Source: Arenibacter hampyeongensis (GTDB lineage Bacteria > Bacteroidota > Bacteroidia > Flavobacteriales > Flavobacteriaceae). From it: a DNA stretch of 64,000 bases. A program made the translations under genes and the position numbers. Below the pieces are notes generated by a model. It was not told the DNA's origin and made no database searches. It was given only the letters and a program-made list of their open reading frames with translations. The DNA lies in NCBI RefSeq assembly GCF_002909255.1, contig NZ_PIOB01000003.1, positions 248,001-312,000 on the forward strand, in the 5' to 3' direction. Shown here piece after piece: positions 8,697-17,600 of this stretch (its first letter is position 1; each line of letters starts with the position of its first letter).

Positions 8697-9986
8697 TTAA
8701 TTTATAAACCCAACCCCAGCTGTTGTATTGGATTGATTATCTATTAAGATAAAAGAGCCATTGGTACGGTGATTCTTGAAAGAATCGTAAAATATTGGCT
8801 TATTCAATCTAAAGGTAACCTGTGCTATATCGTTCATTCCCAAAGCAGTGATCGTCGTATCAATACCTGAGTAATCCGGATTAATTTTATGGTGAATGTT
8901 CTCCACCTTGGCCAAAACCTTGTTCACTCCATGTTGTACTACATATTTGCTTCCGACAGTCAAATTTTGGGAATCCATCCAAGAAACTGTAGCCGTAAAT
9001 TGCTTGTCAATTGTGGGCAAATCACCTGCCTTGACTAACATATCACCCCTGCTTACATTGATCTCATCTTCCAAGGTAATGGTTACGGAAGAACGTCTTG
9101 TTGCAGTTTTATATTTCTTGTCGTAGAAATAAATCTCCTTGATTTTGGATTTGGTCATTGATGGCAAAACCACTACTTCATCACCTACGCTCAGCTCCCC
9201 TCCATATACTTTTCCGGCAAATCCCCTAAAATCATGGAATTCCTCTGTTTTGGGACGTATTACATATTGAACCGGAAATCTTGGGGTACCTACATTGTAG
9301 ATATCCTTTCTATCCAATTCCTCAAAATGTTCCAAAAGAGTTTGCCCTTTGTACCACGTCATTTTCTCTGACCTGTTTACCACGTTGTCACCCTTAAGCG
9401 CACTTACGGGAATAAAGGTAATTTTCTGGTCTTGGTAATCGCGCTTACTCATCAGTTCCTCAAAATCCGCTTTGATTTCATTGTATCTTTCCTCCGAATA
9501 ATCAACCAAGTCCATTTTATTTATGGCCACGATAACATCTTTTATCCTTAATAAATTATTGATAAAAAAGTGCCTGTTGGTCTGCTCTATTACTCCTTTT
9601 CTAGCGTCGATCAGAATAATGGCCGCTTGGGAAGTAGAAGCACCGGTAACCATGTTACGGGTATATTCTACGTGTCCTGGGGTATCTGCAATGATATAAC
9701 TCTTATTGGGCGTTGAAAAATAGATATGGGCTACATCTATAGTAATTCCTTGTTCCCTTTCCGCTACCAAACCATCAGTAGCCAAAGAGAAATCAAGATA
9801 ATCATATCCTTTTTGCTTACTGGTCTTTTCTATGGCCTCCAACTTATCGTCTGTCAGGGATTTGGTATCATACAGCAATCTTCCGATCAAGGTACTTTTA
9901 CCGTCATCTACACTTCCTGCCGTTGCTATTTTTAGTACTTCCATTTCTTTAGTATTTTGTATTTGACATTGAGCTTCTGTTGACAT
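8697..9986 (-). CDS. cysN: Sulfate adenylyltransferase, GTPase subunit
   Basis: A 429-residue translation-factor-like GTPase that drives ATP sulfurylase, the first step of sulfate assimilation, together with CysD. The G1 motif GSVDDGKST lies near residue 25, DTPGH forms G3 near residue 104, and NKMD is G4. The beta-barrel domains follow. It ends without the APS kinase (CysC) domain that is fused in some bacteria. ATG 9986 opens the frame; the internal ATG at 9944 (MEVLKIATAG) would give the more usual N-terminus and is a real alternative. It lies 30 bases after cysD in the operon. Confidence 0.93.
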   Translation of the reverse strand: MSTEAQCQIQNTKEMEVLKIATAGSVDDGKSTLIGRLLYDTKSLTDDKLEAIEKTSKQKGYDYLDFSLATDGLVAEREQGITIDVAHIYFSTPNKSYIIADTPGHVEYTRNMVTGASTSQAAIILIDARKGVIEQTNRHFFINNLLRIKDVIVAINKMDLVDYSEERYNEIKADFEELMSKRDYQDQKITFIPVSALKGDNVVNRSEKMTWYKGQTLLEHFEELDRKDIYNVGTPRFPVQYVIRPKTEEFHDFRGFAGKVYGGELSVGDEVVVLPSMTKSKIKEIYFYDKKYKTATRRSSVTITLEDEINVSRGDMLVKAGDLPTIDKQFTATVSWMDSQNLTVGSKYVVQHGVNKVLAKVENIHHKINPDYSGIDTTITALGMNDIAQVTFRLNKPIFYDSFKNHRTNGSFILIDNQSNTTAGVGFIN

Positions 9987-10016
9987 TTTTTACAAGTGCC
10001 AATTCAAATGCCGACT

Positions 10017-10973
10017 TTAAAAGTATCCCTGTTGTTTTCTTTTCTCCATTGCGGCTTCGGAACGTTTGTCATCTATCCTAGCTCCTCTTTCCGAAATCTT
10101 GGATTCCCTAATTTCGCCTACCACCTTTTCAATGGTATCAGCGTGGGACAATACCGCCGAAGTACAACTCATATCCCCAACTGTTCTAAAACGAACCATG
10201 CGCTCTTCCACTTTTTCATCATCTGCACGAAAAACCACATCATCTTCTGCCGACCATATAAATCCGTCCCTAAGGAAAATTTTTCTCTTATGTGCAAAAT
10301 AGATGGAAGGTATTTCTATATCCTCTTGTTGGATATAGCTCCAAACATCCAATTCTGTCCAGTTACTTATCGGAAAAACCCTTACGTTCTGACCCAATTC
10401 TATCTGACCGTTCAACATATCGAACAACTCTGGACGCTGATTTTTTTCATCCCACTGACCAAAATCGTCACGAACCGAAAAGATGCGTTCTTTGGCACGG
10501 GCCTTTTCTTCATCCCTTCTGGCGCCACCAATACAGGCATCGAACTTAAATTCCTCAATGGCATCCAACAAGGTCGTAGTCTGCAACATATTCCTACTGG
10601 AATATTTACCAGTTTCCTCTACCACTTTACCTTGATCTATGGAATCCTGAACGTTGCGAACAATCAATTCAACTCCTAATTCCTTAACCAACTTATCCCT
10701 AAAGGCTATGGTTTCCGGAAAATTATGCCCAGTATCGATATGCATTAAAGGGAATGGTATTTTAGCAGGGAAAAAGGCTTTTTGTGCCAATCTCACCAAG
10801 GTAATGGAGTCTTTACCACCCGAAAAAAGCAATACTGGTTTTTCAAACTGTGCGGCAACTTCCCTTAAAATATAAATTGCTTCGTTCTCCAAAGCATTAT
10901 TGTTCAATACTTCCAATTCATTCGATTCGATCACGTCTACTACTGTTTCCAATTCTGATTCTACAATGCTCAC
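10017..10973 (-). CDS. cysD: Sulfate adenylyltransferase, catalytic subunit
   Basis: The ATP pyrophosphatase subunit that forms adenylyl sulfate (APS) from ATP and sulfate. The PP-loop LLFSGGKDS is clear, as are HIDTGHNFPE and GGARRDEEKARAKER downstream. The frame has no ATG before the conserved region: GTG at 10973 gives 319 residues, TTG at 11021 gives 334, and later TTG codons are also possible, so the N-terminus is uncertain. The C-terminus (RGARIDDKRSEAAMEKRK) is canonical. It sits between cysH and cysN, all on the same strand. Confidence 0.92.
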   Translation of the reverse strand: MSIVESELETVVDVIESNELEVLNNNALENEAIYILREVAAQFEKPVLLFSGGKDSITLVRLAQKAFFPAKIPFPLMHIDTGHNFPETIAFRDKLVKELGVELIVRNVQDSIDQGKVVEETGKYSSRNMLQTTTLLDAIEEFKFDACIGGARRDEEKARAKERIFSVRDDFGQWDEKNQRPELFDMLNGQIELGQNVRVFPISNWTELDVWSYIQQEDIEIPSIYFAHKRKIFLRDGFIWSAEDDVVFRADDEKVEERMVRFRTVGDMSCTSAVLSHADTIEKVVGEIRESKISERGARIDDKRSEAAMEKRKQQGYF

Positions 10974-11037
10974 AATAATTCTGTATTTAATTGGCTTTCC
11001 CCCAATGGAAGCAATTACCAACTGTTAATATTCTTTT

Positions 11038-11661
11038 CTAGGTATGTAGTCCACATTCCCGGTTTTCCAAAACCTTGGTGGGGTCAAAGTATTTATGTTC
11101 ATTGGGCAAATTCCTATCCTTAAGGTAAGCATCCAATTGACTATCATTAAAATGATAGAATGGACTCACCTTTAATACTCCATCGCGACTTAAACTTAGG
11201 ATATCCAAAGAATCCCTTAATGCAGTCTGCCCTTGTCTTAGATTGGTAAACCATACATCTGGCTTGTGCTCGTCCATAGCCCTTCTAAAGGGTTCCAATT
11301 TTACCTGTTCCGTAAAAAGCTGATGCCTGGGATCATCTATACCAGGAATTCCCATAACTGCATCCCTATGGGAGGAAGTTTGTTTAGGAACATATAATTT
11401 CACATTTAAGTGCAACCTTGCAATTAGCTCCTCGGCATGTTTGTAGGTATTGGGCGTATTATAACCAGTATCGCACCAAACCACAGGAATTTTAGGGGCA
11501 ACATCGGTTACCGCATGTAAAATAGCCACTTCATAAGGCCTAAAATTTGTTGTCACCAACGGATTCTCGGCGTATTGAATAGCCCAGGAAATTATTTCCT
11601 CTGGCGGTATACCCTTAAATTGTTGATTTAATCTGTGTATTTCCTGCTCTGTAAATGCCAT
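11038..11661 (-). CDS. cysH: Phosphoadenylyl-sulfate/adenylyl-sulfate reductase
   Basis: A 207-residue sulfonucleotide reductase that releases sulfite from PAPS or APS. The catalytic cysteine is C203 in the C-terminal ECGLHT motif, and WCDTGYNTPNT forms part of the nucleotide site. Only these two cysteines exist, so the paired cysteines that bind the 4Fe-4S cluster in bacterial APS reductases are missing. By family rules that predicts PAPS use, yet no APS kinase gene is visible in this locus. ATG 11661 was chosen; an upstream TTG at 11712 would overlap the DUF2061 gene and add 17 non-conserved residues. Confidence 0.9.
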   Translation of the reverse strand: MAFTEQEIHRLNQQFKGIPPEEIISWAIQYAENPLVTTNFRPYEVAILHAVTDVAPKIPVVWCDTGYNTPNTYKHAEELIARLHLNVKLYVPKQTSSHRDAVMGIPGIDDPRHQLFTEQVKLEPFRRAMDEHKPDVWFTNLRQGQTALRDSLDILSLSRDGVLKVSPFYHFNDSQLDAYLKDRNLPNEHKYFDPTKVLENRECGLHT

Positions 11662-11699
11662 TGTCTCTGATTCATTAAATTCTTTGTACTCTATTTCCT

Positions 11700-11969
11700 C
11701 TACCTCCCCCAATTAATCTTATTCCAAATCCTTTCGTGAAAGAAATACAATATCATCTTGGTAAACAACTCAACAACCCCAATAGAAAATGCAACGCTCA
11801 AGGTCCCGGTTACGATCCAAGAAATTAAGATGGTATCCAAGGTTCCAATAATTCTCCAACTAATAGATTTAGCAATACTCCTTTTAGGATTTTCAGAACG
11901 CTTATCCGCCTTATAGCTTTTAGTTGCAGTACCAGTATTATTATTTGCAATTAATTGTTCAGCAATCAT
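11700..11969 (-). CDS. DUF2061 small membrane protein, first gene of the sulfate operon
   Basis: An 89-residue protein whose central part (KSISWRIIGTLDTILISW onward) is the DUF2061 domain, with two predicted membrane helices at about residues 38-56 and 60-78. Its function is unknown. DUF2061 proteins are often found with sulfate assimilation genes, and here it opens the cysHDN operon directly behind the predicted promoter and operator. A role in sulfate or sulfite handling at the inner membrane is a reasonable guess only. The residues before about 30 are polar and poorly conserved in character. Confidence 0.8.
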   Translation of the reverse strand: MIAEQLIANNNTGTATKSYKADKRSENPKRSIAKSISWRIIGTLDTILISWIVTGTLSVAFSIGVVELFTKMILYFFHERIWNKINWGR

Positions 11970-11991
11970 ATGACAAAAAAACTTAAATTTA

Positions 11992-12016
11992 TTACCCTAT
12001 CGATTTAATAGAGTAA
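11992..12016. promoter_or_regulatory. Candidate Rrf2 operator over the cys operon start site
   Basis: Inverted repeat with arms TTACCCTAT (11992-12000) and ATAGAGTAA (12008-12016), 8 of 9 pairs matching across a 7-bp AT-rich centre. It begins two bases downstream of the predicted -7 box and so covers the predicted transcription start, the classical place for a repressor. Its shape resembles the IscR/CymR type of Rrf2 operator. The Rrf2 gene lies next door. Confidence 0.55.
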
Positions 12017-12017
12017 G

Positions 12018-12046
12018 CAAAAATAAAAATATTTTTCAGAACACAA
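12018..12046 (-). promoter_or_regulatory. Promoter of the sulfate assimilation operon
   Basis: Consensus Bacteroidota -7 box TATTTTTG (rc of 12018-12025) with a TTG -33 element (rc of 12044-12046) and 18 nt between them. It points toward the DUF2061-cysHDN genes and is followed at once by the dyad at 11992-12016. Confidence 0.6.
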
Positions 12047-12071
12047 TAGAAAAAGTTGCATAAAATACAAC

Positions 12072-12096
12072 TTACCCTATAAATTTAGTAGATTAA
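12072..12096. promoter_or_regulatory. Second candidate Rrf2 operator upstream of the cys promoter
   Basis: The left arm TTACCCTAT and the TTTA at the end of the centre are identical to those of the site at 11992-12016; the right arm is GTAGATTAA. The two centres are 80 bp apart. It lies upstream of the -33 element, so it could be a looping, auxiliary or activation site. Read on the minus strand it has the form TTAATCTAC then ATAGGGTAA, much like known Rrf2 sites. Confidence 0.5.
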
Positions 12097-12194
12097 TAAA
12101 ATTTATCCCTGATTATTGAAGATTATCAATGTAATATTACGGAATTACCATGCAAACTTTACAACTATACTTCCTTGATTAGGTAGATTCACTC

Positions 12195-12605
12195 TTAAGG
12201 CACAAGGTCCGCAAGCGTGTTGTTCCTAAAAACCTCCAAGGTGCTATCCCTAACCTGTAACATTAATTTATGAACGGAACAGCTGGCCTCATCCGGGCAG
12301 TCCTCACATTTTTCGTAGAAATTTAAACTTACACAGGGCACCATGGCTATAGGCCCTTCCAAAACCCTCATGACAGTGGTCATGGGTATATCCTTTGGTT
12401 CTTTAATTAGGTAATAACCTCCTCCTTTTCCCTTTTTAGAACCTAATAGGCCCGTTTTTCGTAAAGTAAGAAGAATACTTTCCAGAAATTTTTGAGAAAT
12501 ATTCTCATGTTTGGCTATTTCAGAAATTTGAACAGGGGTACGCCCCTCTTGAGACGCCAAGAAGGTCAGTGCCTTTAATCCGTATTTGGTCTTTTTGGAA
12601 AGCAT
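12195..12605 (-). CDS. Rrf2 family transcriptional regulator (candidate sulfur regulator)
   Basis: A 136-residue Rrf2 regulator: an N-terminal winged helix (residues 1-70, with ISQKFLESIL as recognition helix and KGKGGGYYL as wing) and a C-terminal part with four cysteines, C91, C100, C103 and C109. IscR-like members use three cysteines here for an iron-sulfur cluster, whereas CymR, which controls cysteine metabolism in Firmicutes, has none; cluster binding is therefore possible but not certain. The gene stands between metZ and the sulfate operon on the same strand, and candidate operators lie just downstream of it. Regulation of sulfate assimilation in response to cysteine or cluster status is inferred from context. 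Confidence 0.9.
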   Translation of the reverse strand: MLSKKTKYGLKALTFLASQEGRTPVQISEIAKHENISQKFLESILLTLRKTGLLGSKKGKGGGYYLIKEPKDIPMTTVMRVLEGPIAMVPCVSLNFYEKCEDCPDEASCSVHKLMLQVRDSTLEVFRNNTLADLVP

Positions 12606-12698
12606 GCAGCGAAGATAAGGAAAATTAACATTCGCAATTGGACCTAACCTTATTTTACAAAAACAGTTTGGCCCATTAGAAAACCTTCACAATACAGG

Positions 12699-13868
12699 CT
12701 AAGCCAATGCTTGGGCAATATCCGCAATAATATCATCTATATGCTCCAAACCAACCGATACCCTGACCGTACCATCTGTAATGCCGGATGCCATTCTTTC
12801 CTCAATGGACAATTTACTATGTGTGGTCGACGCTGGATGTGTAACTATACTTCTGGAATCCCCTAGATTGGCGGACAGTGACAGCATTTTAATGGCGTTA
12901 AAGAATTTTTGTCCAGCGGCTACCCCTCCCTTTACTTCAAAGGCCACAACACAACCACCTGCCTTCATTTGTTTCTTTGCTACCTCGTATTTAGGATGTG
13001 ATTTTAAAAATGGGTATTTCACCCAATTGACCTTTGGATGCCCTTCCAAATATTCCGCCAATTTTAGGGCATTGTCGCAATGTTTATCTACTCGTAAGGC
13101 CAAGGTTTCCAAACTTTTGGATAGTACCCATGCATTAAATGGTGATAGGGACGGACCCGTAATCCTGGAAAAGCGATACACCTTATCTATTAGTGCTTTG
13201 CTTCCAACCGTAATCCCTGCCAACACCCTTCCTTGACCGTCCATTAATTTGGTTCCGGAATGGATTACCAAATCGGCCCCGAACTTAATAGGTTGCTGCA
13301 AATAGGGCGAAGCAAAACAATTGTCAATGATATATATTAAGTTATGCTTCTTGGCAAATTTGCCCAATTCTTCCAAGTCCAATACATCCACTCCCGGATT
13401 GGTGGGACTTTCCGCATAGATAATTTTGGTATTTGGCGTCAATAATTCTTCAAGCTTATCCAACTCGTCTATTTTAAAATAGCTCGTAGAAACATTCCAT
13501 TTAGGGAAATACTGAGTAAACAAACTATGGGTAGACCCAAAAATACTTCTAGCGGAAATAATGTGATCTCCACTTTCCAATAAGGCCGCAAAAGTGGAAA
13601 AAACAGCCGCCATTCCAGATGCAAAGGCAAAACCATCCTCGGCACCTTCCATCTTACAGACCTTATCAATAAACTCGGAGGAATTGGGATTGCTATACCT
13701 AGAGTAGATATTACGGTCTTTTTCTTCAGCAAAGGAAGCGCGCATATCCTCCGCATCCTCGAAGATAAAACTAGAGGTTAAATACAGGGGAGTTGAATGC
13801 TCTAGAAATTGGGTACGCTCTGTCTGAGTACGTATCGCTTCCGTTTCAAATTTAAAATTCTTCTTCAT
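12699..13868 (-). CDS. metZ: O-succinylhomoserine sulfhydrylase-type transsulfuration enzyme
   Basis: A 389-residue Cys/Met-metabolism PLP enzyme. It has AESPTNPGVDVLDLEEL, the aspartate of IDNCFASPYLQQP, and the PLP lysine in HSGTKLMDGQGRVLAG; the DGQGR signature is typical of MetZ. The enzyme would make homocysteine from an activated homoserine and sulfide. ATG 13868 gives the usual N-terminus; a TTG 13 codons upstream is rejected. It lies between the Rrf2 gene and the repeat-flanked GIY-YIG gene. A second sulfhydrylase (metY) is encoded at 18182-19474, so the two may differ in acyl donor or in regulation; cystathionine gamma-synthase activity is the main alternative. Confidence 0.85.
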   Translation of the reverse strand: MKKNFKFETEAIRTQTERTQFLEHSTPLYLTSSFIFEDAEDMRASFAEEKDRNIYSRYSNPNSSEFIDKVCKMEGAEDGFAFASGMAAVFSTFAALLESGDHIISARSIFGSTHSLFTQYFPKWNVSTSYFKIDELDKLEELLTPNTKIIYAESPTNPGVDVLDLEELGKFAKKHNLIYIIDNCFASPYLQQPIKFGADLVIHSGTKLMDGQGRVLAGITVGSKALIDKVYRFSRITGPSLSPFNAWVLSKSLETLALRVDKHCDNALKLAEYLEGHPKVNWVKYPFLKSHPKYEVAKKQMKAGGCVVAFEVKGGVAAGQKFFNAIKMLSLSANLGDSRSIVTHPASTTHSKLSIEERMASGITDGTVRVSVGLEHIDDIIADIAQALA

Positions 13869-13998
13869 TATTTCTAATCTATCTAATTCTTTAAGTATCC
13901 ATTGCAAAGGATAAGCTATAATTTCACTTTTTTGCTACTATTTTTCTCACTTCATTTTGAAGGATATATTGCTAGGGAAGACCCAAAACATAATCCGA

Positions 13999-14037
13999 TT
14001 TCGACTATCCCCGGTGGCTGAGCGGTGCCGAAGCCAC
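13999..14037 (+). repeat. Palindromic repeat copy 1 (internally deleted)
   Basis: First of four copies of a flavobacterial palindromic repeat. It has the left end TTTCGACTA and the 25-bp core starting GGTGGCTGAGCGG and ending GAAGCCAC (14013-14037), but lacks 17 bases present in the other copies, including the CGCTCAATCTCC part. The core carries TGCC where copies 3 and 4 have AGTC. Confidence 0.9.
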
Positions 14038-14069
14038 ATCCAAATACTTTCCTTCTCCATTATGACCGA

Positions 14070-14125
14070 TTTCGACTACGCTCAATCTCCGAATATCCCC
14101 GGTGGCTGAGCGGAGCCGAAGCCAC
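14070..14125 (+). repeat. Palindromic repeat copy 2
   Basis: Full 56-bp copy. The left arm TTCGACTACGCTCA can pair with TGAGCGGAGCCGAA in the core (two mismatches), and the core alone can pair GTGGCT with AGCCAC. It ends eight bases beyond the GIY-YIG stop codon and is separated from copy 1 by the same 32-nt stretch (30 nt before GA) that separates copies 3 and 4. Confidence 0.93.
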
Positions 14126-14132
14126 CAATCGA

Positions 14133-14456
14133 TTATGGTTTAAACTTCTCCTCAATATAATGTTTAAAGTGGGTTTCATTTTTACATTCAGCAAGGCCAT
14201 TTAATTTGGCTAAATCCCCATTTATCAATACCTCCTTTTTATTACGACTCCAACCCTGGATTTGCTTTTCACGATAAAATGCCTTATCAATCCTATCATA
14301 CTCCTCTACGTACATCAACTTAACCGGAAGTCTCTTTTTTGTATGGTTGGCCCCCTTACCATCGTTGTGCTCCTTTAACCTCTTGTCCAAATCCACCGTA
14401 CTACCACAATAATAACTTCCGTCCGAGCATTCCAATATGTAAAGGAAACCTTTCAC
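14133..14456 (-). CDS. GIY-YIG domain endonuclease, flanked by palindromic repeats
   Basis: A 107-residue single-domain GIY-YIG protein of the URI/UvrC-like small endonuclease group (COG2827 type). The motif is read as LYI (residues 5-7) and YCG (16-18); other catalytic-pattern residues are R26, H30 and E63 (REKQIQGW). GTG 14456 is the apparent start and gives the family-typical N-terminus MKGFLYILECSDGS. The gene is enclosed by two direct copies of a double palindromic repeat (13999-14125 and 14503-14646). It splits a methionine locus and has no functional relation to its neighbours, so it is best read as part of a repeat-associated mobile or selfish unit. Confidence 0.9.
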   Translation of the reverse strand: MKGFLYILECSDGSYYCGSTVDLDKRLKEHNDGKGANHTKKRLPVKLMYVEEYDRIDKAFYREKQIQGWSRNKKEVLINGDLAKLNGLAECKNETHFKHYIEEKFKP

Positions 14457-14502
14457 CCTACAAAAATTAAAACCGTTATATCCGAAATACCTATTATTTC
14501 TA

Positions 14503-14558
14503 TTTCGACTACGTTCAATCTCCGACTATCCCCGGTGGCTGAGCGGAGTCGAAGCCAC
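14503..14558 (+). repeat. Palindromic repeat copy 3
   Basis: Full 56-bp copy with core GGTGGCTGAGCGG through GAAGCCAC at 14534-14558, starting 47 bases upstream of the GIY-YIG start codon. The left arm has one change (ACGTTCA for ACGCTCA). Its inverted arms TTCGACTACG and CGGAGTCGAA can form a hairpin with one mismatch. Confidence 0.93.
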
Positions 14559-14590
14559 ATCCAAATACTTTCCTTCTCCATTATGACCGA

Positions 14591-14646
14591 TTTCGACTAC
14601 GCTCAATCTCCGAATATCCCCGGTGGCTGAGCGGAGTCGAAGCCAC
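14591..14646 (+). repeat. Palindromic repeat copy 4
   Basis: Full 56-bp copy, core at 14622-14646, same orientation as the other three. It ends six bases before the stop codon end of the MetX-AK-HSD gene, so it may also act as that gene's terminator. The spacer between copies 3 and 4 (starting ATCCAAATACTTTCC) is identical to that between copies 1 and 2. Confidence 0.93.
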
Positions 14647-14652
14647 AAAAAC

Positions 14653-17600
14653 CTAGCCCTTTTCAGCAATTCGTAATATATCTCCGAAAACACCTCTGGC
14701 CGTTACTGCGGCGCCTGCACCTGCGCCTTGTATTACCAGTGGATGTTCCCCATAGGATTCCGTATATATTTCAATGATGGAGTCGGACCCTTTTATTTGT
14801 CCAAGAGCACTCTCTTTGGGAACTGAGATCAATTTCACTTCCAGTTTCCCCTTTTCCTTTTGCAGGTCTCCCGATAGGTCGCCCACATAGCGCAATACGT
14901 GACCCGGTTTTTGAACTTCCTTTATCTTGCTGAATTTTTCATCCAAAATATCCAATTGTTTCAAAAAGCCTTTTACATCACCGTCCTGAAGCGACTCCGG
15001 AATTAAATTTTCAATTTGTATATCCGAAAACTCATTGCTAAGATCCAGTTCCCTGGCCAAAATCAATAATTTCCTGCCCACATCATTACCGGAAAGATCC
15101 TCACGCGGATCTGGTTCGGTATATCCCAGTTCCATTGCTTCTTTTAATATTACAGAGAATAAGGCATCCTTTTCTGAAAAAGTGTTGAATATATAACTCA
15201 AGGACCCCGAGAATACCCCTTTTATTCTTGTGATATTCTCACCGGAAAGATGCAATAATTTTATAGTATCTATCAAGGGTAAGCCAGCGCCCACATTGGT
15301 CTCGTACAAATATTGCTTTTGATGCCTGGCAAGCTCCTCCCTGAGCAATTGATAATAATCGAAACGCAGGGTATTGGCAATTTTATTGGACGAAACCAAA
15401 TCAAAACCGTTATCCACAAAATCAAAATAAGAAGCTACAAAGTCCTCGTTGGCCGTGTTGTCTACAGCAATAAGGTTCTCCAAATGATTGTCTTTGGCAA
15501 ACTTGAAAATATCGCTTAATTTATAAGGAACTGCCTTGGTATCCATCGATGCCTTCCAATTTTTGGAAATACCATTTTTATTCAGTAATACCTTTTTTGA
15601 ATTGGCAACTGCAAAAACATTGATGTTAATCCCTTTTCTCTTTTCGATAGTCTTGTTGGACTTAAGAATTTGATCAATGAGGGTTCCACCCACATTTCCA
15701 TGTCCAAAAATGGCCAAATTTACTTTTTTGCTTATCCCGAAAATCTGTCCGTGCACCACGTTAAGAGCCTTGTGAAGATCTGATTTTTTAACGACCAAAC
15801 TCACATTCTTTCCTGAAATAGTATTGTTGAACAACAATGGGACAACCTGATTCTTTATAAGGGCATTGAAGGGCTTATGGAATGTGCTCAGATCCTGGCC
15901 TACTATGGATATAACGGACACTTGGTCCACCACCGTAATATTATTGATATCCTGTAGTTTGAAATCGGTTTGAAATTCCTCTTCCAACGAGGATTTGGCC
16001 AAGTTGGCATTCTTTGCGTCGACCACTAAACCGATCCCTCTTTCAGACGATCCCTGGGATATAATACTTACACTAATATTATTATTGCCCATTGTCCTAA
16101 AAATTCGGGCATCTACCCCAACCTTGCCCAGTAAACCACGACCTTCCAAATTGATCAACGCCATATTCTCTATTACCGACAAGGATTTTATACCTTCCTT
16201 ACTGGTTTTGGCACTTATTAATGTCCCTTCATTGTCGTTGTTGAAAGTATTTAGGATACGAAGTGGAATATTCTTTTCTATTAATGGTATAATTGTCTTG
16301 GCATGCAGGATATTGGTCCCGAAATTCGCCAGCTCATTGGCTTCACTATAGGAGAGTTCCGAGATTCTTTTTGCCTCGGTCACCAAATCAGGATTGGCCG
16401 TAAAAATACCGTCCACGTGAGTGTAGTTCTGCAATTCTTCGGCATTGAGGTAATTTGCCAATAAGGCGGCCGAGTAGTTGCTCCCATTTCTGCCCAGGGT
16501 GGTTGTTTCATTAAGTTCATTGGAAGCAATAAAGCCAGTGGTAACCGCTACGGCATCCAAATCCAATTTACCGAATTCGCTTTTCACATTTTCCTTGGAC
16601 AAAGTCTCCAAAACTTTTGCATCGCCAAAGTTGGAATCCGTTTTAATGAGCTGTCTGGAATCCATAAATTTGGCATTGACTCCTCTCCCAATGAGTAATT
16701 TGGTTACCAATTTTGCCGAGAGCAGTTCTCCATATGCCAAAACCTGGTCCTTTATCTTAGGGCTATAATCCCCTAACATCGCTACCCCTTCGAACAATTT
16801 CACCAATCCCCTAAATTCCTCAGATAGATTAACATTGTCATAAGAGTGCTTCTGATATTTTTCAAATTCCTCAAAATCCTTTACATAATCCAACCCCTTG
16901 GCCGCCTTATCCAAAATGGCTTCCAATTCATCGGTTGCTTTATTCCTAGCGGAGACCACTACAGCAATATTTTCACCCTTTTCCACCTTATCGGTAACAA
17001 TCCTCAGCACCGTATCAAGTCCTTCGCCATTAGCCAAGGACTTACCGCCGAATTTTAAGACCTTCACCTTTTTGGATCTGCCGTTACGGTCAAAAACTCC
17101 TTTTAACAGCTCCTCCATCTGATTGAATTCGATCAAAAAGGCATCGTGTCCGTGAAGGGAATGAATTTCGCCATAGGTTACATTACTGTTGGCCTGGGCC
17201 AATTTTTTAAAGGTATCCTTATTTTCCTGGGCCGTAAAAAAAAGATCGGAATCTACCCCAATGATATGGATATTGGTATCACTATTTTGAAGATTAATAA
17301 ATGCTTCTTCCCCTTCCCTGTTAATATCAATGGTCTTTAACAATTGATTCATTAACTTATAGGCAGACAATTGAAAACGCTCCTGTAACTTCTTTCCATG
17401 GTGCGTTAGCCAACTTTCCACGTTGAAAACTTTCAATTCCTCATTGGTACTTCTTTTGAAGCGCTCTTTAAAAGATTCAGGTGTCCTGTAACAGAGCATG
17501 GCATGCATACGTGCATCATGTACAGGTTGCTTGGAATTCACCAAGAACTGTTCCTGTATCTGACAGTTGGCAATAAGCCAGTCCGTAGATTTCCAATCGC

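Noticed and set aside
9996..10679. Long plus-strand open frame of 227 codons
   Set aside because: It runs antisense through cysD, has no recognisable domain and poor amino-acid composition; the cysD frame on the minus strand is canonical.
13999..14646. Regularly repeated palindromes taken as a CRISPR array
   Set aside because: Only two repeats on each side, a long gene in the middle, identical spacers and no cas genes; this is a palindromic repeat element, not CRISPR.
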